Positions 59,493-64,000 of a stretch of DNA of 64,000 nucleotides are shown here, one piece after another (the first letter of the stretch is position 1; the number at the start of each line of letters is the position of its first letter). A program made the translations under genes and the position numbers. Origin of the DNA: Coriaria nepalensis (lineage: Eukaryota; Streptophyta; Magnoliopsida; Cucurbitales; Coriariaceae). The stretch spans positions 7,323,501 to 7,387,500 of the forward strand of contig CP114493.1 of NCBI GenBank assembly GCA_027186245.1. The letters run 5' to 3'. A model generated the notes under the pieces. That model saw only the letters and a program-made list of their open reading frames with translations, had not been told where the DNA came from and did no database searches.

Positions 59493-59642
59493 AAAAAAAA
59501 AAAGAAAAAAGAAATAATGATTTCGTGATCGATTGATGACGGCGATGATACTTGATACTGTAAGAGTGATGAGGATCCGGTTGTAGATGACGATAAATGC
59601 TTCTTCGATGATACGCAACACCAAAATTTCTTTAATTTTGCT

Positions 59643-59680
<38 letters not shown>

Positions 59681-60660
59681 GTTAATAATGTTTTTATTTT
59701 TATTTTTTTTATACTTTTTTCTAATAATTTGCTGGTCCATGTTCTTTTTTAAAGTAATTTTTTTTTTTCATATATATATTTTTTTCTTTTTCAGACTTTT
59801 TTTCTATAAAATAATTGGGTAATTTTTATTTTACCTTTATTGTTAAATAGAGGGTTATTTCTGTAATATTTGTTGTTTTTTTTTTTTTTGTAATTTCCTT
59901 TTGGATACAATGTACAATTTGTACAACACTATTCCGTATTTAATTGTTGTAGATAAATGGAGCTAATAATTAATTAATTAATTAATTAAATATTAAGATA
60001 ACATACTAAAAAGATAACATTTAAGTCTTAATTAATATGAATCCAAAATAGATATCTCAAGTACAAAATTAATTTTACTTAGATCATAAAGCTAGACATA
60101 GATGTAAAAGAACTAAAGTAGCTTAACTATTCTCAAAGGAGTTCTACATGTAGACAACTAGACATGCCAACCCTTTATATGAAACGAATCATTCTCAGCT
60201 ATACCGGCTTTGAATTTCTGATTTCAACAAATAATATGATTAGTTGGGATGCATCATTGATAACCCCATGAATGTGGTGTAAGAAAAATTGGCTCCTCAA
60301 GTATTATCTTATTATAGTCTTTCTCTCTTTACTCCCTCTGCCTGCATTGCTCCTAAGTTTCGATGGGTGGTTGTTATTCTTGTTTTTCTTTTCCTACTTC
60401 ATTGAAGTGACACCCTATCATCATTACTAACATTACGTGTGTCTGATGAGTCTAGACTTTTGGATTTACAAACACTGTCATCATTACTGACATTACACGT
60501 GTCTCACGGTCTAGCTTTTTGGATTTATGTACTGGTCTAGTTAGATAGATGAAATGTGGGCTTCTATTTTTCTACCCAGATTTCTTATGTAAATAGCCCA
60601 ATCAAGTCAGTCCCTGTTCCGAATTGTAAAAATACATAGTCATATAAAGTTACACCCTTG
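59493..60660. other. RHA2-like 3' region and AT-rich intergenic sequence
   Basis: A (TC)n microsatellite at 59646-59677 and T-rich/AT-rich tracts; (AATT)n near 59965-59990. A near-duplicate motif (TCATTACTRACATTAC..GTGTCT) occurs at about 60419 and 60478. No gene seen. Confidence 0.5.
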
Positions 60661-60673
60661 CTATAACTACACA

Positions 60674-60690
60674 GCTGGAATAGCTCAGTT

Positions 60691-60723
<33 letters not shown>

Positions 60724-60747
60724 GAGGTTCAACCCCTCCTTCTAGCG
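60674..60747 (+). tRNA. trnN-GTT: tRNA-Asn (anticodon GTT)
   Basis: 74 nt fold as a standard cloverleaf: acceptor GCTGGAA pairs with TTCTAGC (one G-U), D arm around AGCTCAGTTGGTTAGAGC, anticodon stem TGTGG/CCACA around CTGTTAA with GTT at 60708-60710, T arm GGAGG/CCTCC enclosing TTCAACC. No intron. Internal Pol III A and B boxes are intact. A T-run about 15 bp downstream (TTTTTTTTT near 60761) is a proper Pol III terminator. The 3' CCA is not encoded, as usual for nuclear genes. Confidence 0.97.
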
Positions 60748-60761
60748 TTCTGCTATATATG

Positions 60762-60770
60762 TTTTTTTTT
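60762..60770 (+). terminator. Pol III T-run terminator after tRNA-Asn
   Basis: A run of about nine T residues follows the tRNA closely, as expected for RNA polymerase III termination. Confidence 0.6.
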
Positions 60771-61212
60771 GCAATTTTAATTAGTATTGTTGGGACGAAG
60801 TTGAAGAATGACGTCAAGAATAAGATTGAACTTAAAAGATGGTTACAGGCAAATTAGAAACAATAAAATCGGCCCTTTGGAACTTTTCAAAATACATTCA
60901 TTCATCTTCACTTCTTCTATCTGATCTCAACCTTACAAACTTTATGCGTATCCTTACTGTTCTCCAATCATATTTAAAACCCAGGAGCCACCTCTTTCCC
61001 CGTATCCATGTTGTCTCATCTCTTGCCATTTCTGATCATTAAACACACAAAAACATCAAAACCAAAAAAGAGAAGAAACCAAAATATGATACGAGGGAAC
61101 AAGTGGTAACTCCCTGATGTTACTTTCTTTAACTTTCTCACAAAATTTTCTGCCGAGCCAAACAGGGGAAACACAGAGGAAGAGAAAAGAAAGGAAAAAA
61201 AAAAAGGGGAAG

Positions 61213-61319
61213 GGCCTGAAGAAATCATTGGAATGGGAGGAATGGGAAAGAAGTCAATGAAAGTTCTCTCTTCCTTTCTTCTTTTCCCACCCTTCCATAT
61301 CCAAAAACTTCTTCAAGCC
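61213..61319 (-). ncRNA. MIR482: MIR482 precursor hairpin
   Basis: On the minus strand the 3' arm contains TTTCCCATTCCTCCCATTCC (61249-61230), the miR482/2118 family core; with its first bases the 22-nt form begins TC. The 5' arm 61302-61281 (GGATATGGAAGGGTGGGAAA) is the star. The arms pair with a few internal mismatches, and the stem continues outward: plus-strand GGCCTGAAGAA at 61213 pairs with TTCTTCAAGCC ending at 61319. A TATA box lies 70-80 bp upstream on the same strand. miR482 cuts NLR resistance-gene transcripts at the P-loop codons and starts phased secondary siRNAs. The register of the mature RNA must come from small-RNA reads. Confidence 0.8.
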
Positions 61320-61386
61320 TCGCCCTTTTCCACTTCCCTCAAAGAAACACCCTTCCACGCCGAATTCCTTCCCTCCCCTCAAGCTT

Positions 61387-61397
61387 CTTATATATAG
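61387..61397 (-). promoter_or_regulatory. TATA box of MIR482
   Basis: Minus strand reads CTATATATAAG, about 70 bp upstream of the hairpin base, so transcription would start near 61360. Confidence 0.55.
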
Positions 61398-62056
61398 CTG
61401 AGGGGAGGGAAGCAGAGCTGTTGCCGCTGAGCTCAGGCTTGCTTAAGAATCTTTGACAGGGTATAATAAATACAAGAACCGCGCCTATTGGCTAAAGAGA
61501 AAACGACATATCTTATCAGCGAGAAGGAGGTGTCGTCACGTGTTAAACTTTCGGCGAGAAAGATAAAGTTGCAAAGGCAAGTGGGGAGTGACTCAGATTC
61601 CGACAGCTCACAGTCGTGTCGCAGAGCATTTGTATAGATTTACTAATATAAAAATAGGTAAAATCATCCTTTATTTATTATAACGAATTAACAATATGCT
61701 CTAAAACTTACATCTTTTATTGTCGTAAATTATTATTTTTGAGTTAATAATTTTTTCATTAAAAAATTTTAATTTAAAATAAATATTTTTTATCTATTAA
61801 TGAGAAATTGCAACTTTACCTTGTTCCTTTTGCAAAGAAGAAAAATATGATTAATTGAGGGTAAATTCTGTCGGCAATGGTCGGAAAAGAGGTTGAAATT
61901 TGAGGTGTCGAACAGACAATAGTTGAACGAAGTGAATTTTATTTATAAGGTAGGGGATTGAAGATTTAGGGTGCCGATTAGATCTGCTTGACATCATGAT
62001 ATAGATTGGATGGTCGAACATTCAGGATCAGGTGATAAAGTTGAGAAGGATGAAAG

Positions 62057-62137
62057 GAGTGCTAATTTGCGCGGTCAGGCCAACATGTTCTGTAGAAGTT
62101 AAGCTGGAAGGTCAAATGATAAAGATTTTCTCATACA
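62057..62137. repeat. Imperfect direct repeat, first copy (second near 62775-62850)
   Basis: AGGCCAACATGTT, then AAG..AAG, AGGTCA and AAAGATTTnCT recur in the same order at about 62783-62846 (TGGCCAACATGTT..). They bracket the gypsy relic and may be remnants of its flanking or internal sequence. Confidence 0.45.
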
Positions 62138-62214
62138 TGTGGTTGGGAGTAAATTCCTAATTGTGTCAGCGTATAAATAGAGAAATGATAGGGGCACTAT
62201 CAATATATGTCAAA

Positions 62215-62700
62215 TGCTTTAAAAGGAACAAGTTAGGATGGACAAAAGAATGTGATAAGGCTTTTAGAGAGTTGAAGAAGTACTAAGCCAATATTTTTCG
62301 GCTGAGTAAGCCAATAGAAGGGGAATTTCTGAAGTTATATATAACAGTCGGTGCAGTAGCAGTAAGCTAAGAGAAGAAGAGGGTCATCAAATTCCCATTT
62401 ATTATACATGTAAAGTGCTGAGTAGCCCAGAAACTATATACCCTCGAGTAAAAAAAGTAACGTTGGCCTTGGTGGTGGTTATCCAGAAACTAAGGCCGTA
62501 ATTACAAGCCCATGTCATTAAGGTGTCAGTCAGCCTACCCTTGAAGAAAATATTGCAAAACCTGGACACGTCCGGAAAATTGCTGAAGTGGTATGTAGAA
62601 TTGGGTGAGTTCGACATCACATATACCCCTTAAGTCGGCCATCAGGGCCTAATTCTTGACATATTTCATTTCGGAACTCAATGTACTTGAGTCTGACTAG
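62215..62700 (+). mobile_element. Degenerate Ty3/gypsy RT/RNase H relic
   Basis: Plus-strand pieces in several frames: GWTKECDKAFRELKKY, LSKPIEGEFLKLYITVGAVAVS, TLALVVVIQKLRP, then QAHVIKVSV..LKKILQNLDTSGKLLKWYVELGEFDITYTP. This order and wording match the RNase H region of gypsy polyproteins (WTxECExAFxELK.., LLKWAVELGEFDIxYxPR). In-frame stops and frame changes are frequent, so it is inactive. No LTRs were recognised. Confidence 0.75.
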
Positions 62701-63492
62701 ATACCATGGTGCATTTCCTAGTGGAACATTCAAGATTCTGACAGCAAAGTTAAGAAAGGTGAAAAAAAAAGTACTGATCTAAATGGTCTGGCCAACATGT
62801 TGGGCAAAAGTAAGACCTAAGGTCAGAGAACAAAGATTTCCTGTCACAAGGATATAATCAACAGAAATTAAAGGTAACAACCAATATGTGTTGTGTCGAT
62901 ATGTACAGATATACAGCGAGCGTGATTTCTCAAGATAATATAAACATCAAAATCTTAAATTGATAATATAAACATCATCTAAAAACTTTTTTTCTTTTTT
63001 GAGAAAAAATTCTCTAAAAATTATCTTAAGCGTCAGAGAGGATATATACCTAGCAGAACATAACTCCAAAATAAAAACCTAACCGAAGAGGAAGAGGAAG
63101 AGGAAGAGGATGAAAGATGATCACATCAACATCAATTCCTTTTAAAAAAAAATATTTTTATATATTTATATTCTTACCTGTTTCTTTTGTTTTCTTTTCC
63201 TGATTTATATTGCTATCAGTTATTATACTCGGATCAAAAGGGAAAGTTTCATGATCTGTAAATACCAGCGTGGGATCTCAATAAACCTTTTTAGAAGCTC
63301 AGAAACAAGAAATTAAAGAAAGCCCACGGAAAAAGAAAAGAAAATATAAAAAAAAAACCCCTTTAAGTCTCTACTTTTGCTAGATCTATGCAGGATAAGA
63401 AGATTAAAAAACACGAGTTGAGATGATTCAGAGGAAGAACACAATCACGAAGAGAAGATTCTGTGATTATCCGGATGCAGAGTAAAGGGGGA

Positions 63493-63606
63493 AAGAGAGG
63501 AAGCAAAGGTAATCAACGGAATGGGAGGAATCGGTAAGTAAAAATCACAAGAGCAGATTTCTTATCTTTTCTTACCCGTTCACCCATTTCCGTTCACTAC
63601 CTTCAT
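63493..63606 (-). ncRNA. MIR2118: MIR2118/MIR482 precursor hairpin, second copy
   Basis: Minus-strand 3' arm holds TTACCGATTCCTCCCATTCC (63537-63518), differing by one base from the first 20 bases I recall for legume miR2118 (an A in place of T at position 12). The 5' arm near 63591-63570 (GGAAATGGGTGAACGGGTAA) pairs with it, leaving a 30-nt loop. The outer stem includes plus-strand GGTA near 63508 against TACC near 63599. A TATA box sits about 75 bp upstream on the same strand. Same orientation and same layout as the hairpin 2.3 kb away, so the pair probably arose by tandem duplication. Confidence 0.8.
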
Positions 63607-63681
63607 TTCATGTCCTTCCTTCCCCTTTCCTCTTTCCCTCTCCCACTTTGTTTTCATTCTTTTCACGCTAGGGCCGGCTGA

Positions 63682-63691
63682 CTTTATATAG
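63682..63691 (-). promoter_or_regulatory. TATA box of the second miR482/2118 gene
   Basis: Minus strand reads CTATATAAAG, 76 bp upstream of the hairpin base. A (CT)n tract (about 63700-63721) lies just upstream, as in many plant core promoters. Confidence 0.55.
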
Positions 63692-63721
63692 CCGAACTTT
63701 ACACTCTCTCTCTCTCTCTCT

Positions 63722-64000
63722 TTATTTCCAAGCACAATTTTATCAGGTCCATTTCGAGGCCAAAGCCCAATACTTGTTACTTAAGGCCCAAACAGCCAAC
63801 TGGGGCCTCTTTCTATAAATAAGACACCAAGGCCCAATAGAGTTATGAGTCTCTTATTATCCAATTTCCACTCACCTTTCTTTTACTCTAGTTGAATAAA
63901 CTAGCTTCAGTTAATTAGGTATAATTAATATAAAATATCAAAAAAAAAAAAAAAAAAAAATTTTAAGACTATGGTTAATTAAATCGGAATTATTTAATAA
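63722..64000. other. Upstream region of the second MIR gene; window end
   Basis: Contains several GGCCCAA/AGGCCCAA words (about 63766, 63785, 63831), site II-type elements, then an A-run near 63941-63960. No coding sequence seen. Confidence 0.4.

Noticed and set aside
59148..59740. Minus-strand ORFs over the RHA2-like gene
   Set aside because: GC-rich RING coding sequence leaves open antisense frames; no recognisable domain.
61233..61398. 55-codon plus-strand ORF starting MGGMGKKSMKVLSS
   Set aside because: It overlaps the MIR482 hairpin. The P-loop-like residues arise because the strand is antisense to the miRNA; the TATA box points the other way.

Overview
The window is nuclear DNA from a flowering plant, almost certainly a eudicot. 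The genes have many short exons with GT..AG introns, the intergenic DNA is AT-rich, and the products are plant-specific: chloroplast TatC, a RHA2-like RING-H2 protein, a PADRE/DUF4228 protein, plant-type QSOX, mitochondrial ATP synthase beta and MIR482/2118. I cannot name the genus. Gene models were built by hand from splice signals, reading-frame continuity and remembered family sequences; no search was run.

Layout. 1-2 kb: 3' end of a multi-pass membrane protein gene (+). 2.7-5.5 kb: a graveyard of at least three broken dirigent copies, with an LTR-like insertion and a short TIR-bounded element among them. 6.4-8.0 kb: RING-variant (RINGv) E3 ligase (+). 8.1-8.6 kb: small membrane-protein ORF broken by a 2-bp CT slip (-). 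8.76-8.86 kb: perfect 26-bp inverted repeat. 9.35-12.76 kb: QSOX sulfhydryl oxidase (-), divergent from MAF1, the RNA polymerase III repressor (+, 14.1-15.9 kb). 17.2 kb: possible orphan first exon. 19 kb: PADRE protein (-). 21.9 kb: FAM133-like SR/K-rich protein (+). 23.2-24.7 kb: pKIWI502-like oxidoreductase (-). 25.3-28.1 kb: mitochondrial ATP synthase beta (-). 28.5-33 kb: repeats, with a copia gag/protease relic and a degenerate ~140-bp tandem array. 33-34 kb: 5'-truncated cyclin-D1-binding-protein pseudogene (+). 34.3-39.5 kb: divergent TatC (-) and ORC4 (+). 40.2-42.7 kb: phosphatidylserine synthase PSS1 (-), with a long 5' UTR region to ~45.2 kb. 46.6-52.4 kb: DExH RNA helicase (-), read here as a pseudogene that has lost motif I. 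53.0-56.9 kb: PKHD-type 2-oxoglutarate oxygenase (+). 59 kb: RHA2-like RING-H2 ligase (+). 60.7 kb: tRNA-Asn(GTT). 61-64 kb: two minus-strand MIR482/MIR2118 hairpin genes, each with a TATA box, flanking a Ty3/gypsy RNase H relic.

How the parts relate. Most genes are unlinked housekeeping functions: energy, ER redox, lipid synthesis, chloroplast protein export, DNA replication and Pol III control. As I recall Arabidopsis, TatC, ORC4 and the DExH5 helicase are near-consecutive loci, and PSS1 neighbours RHA2A, so the window looks like a fractionated ancestral block. The most notable findings are the MIR482/MIR2118 pair, whose antisense strand spells the NLR P-loop; the helicase pseudogene with several independent lesions; an 81%-identical 69-bp box shared by the MAF1 and FAM133-like promoters; and a perfect E2F site upstream of ORC4. 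I found no wholly new protein system. Novelty here lies in small RNAs, promoter modules and gene decay.
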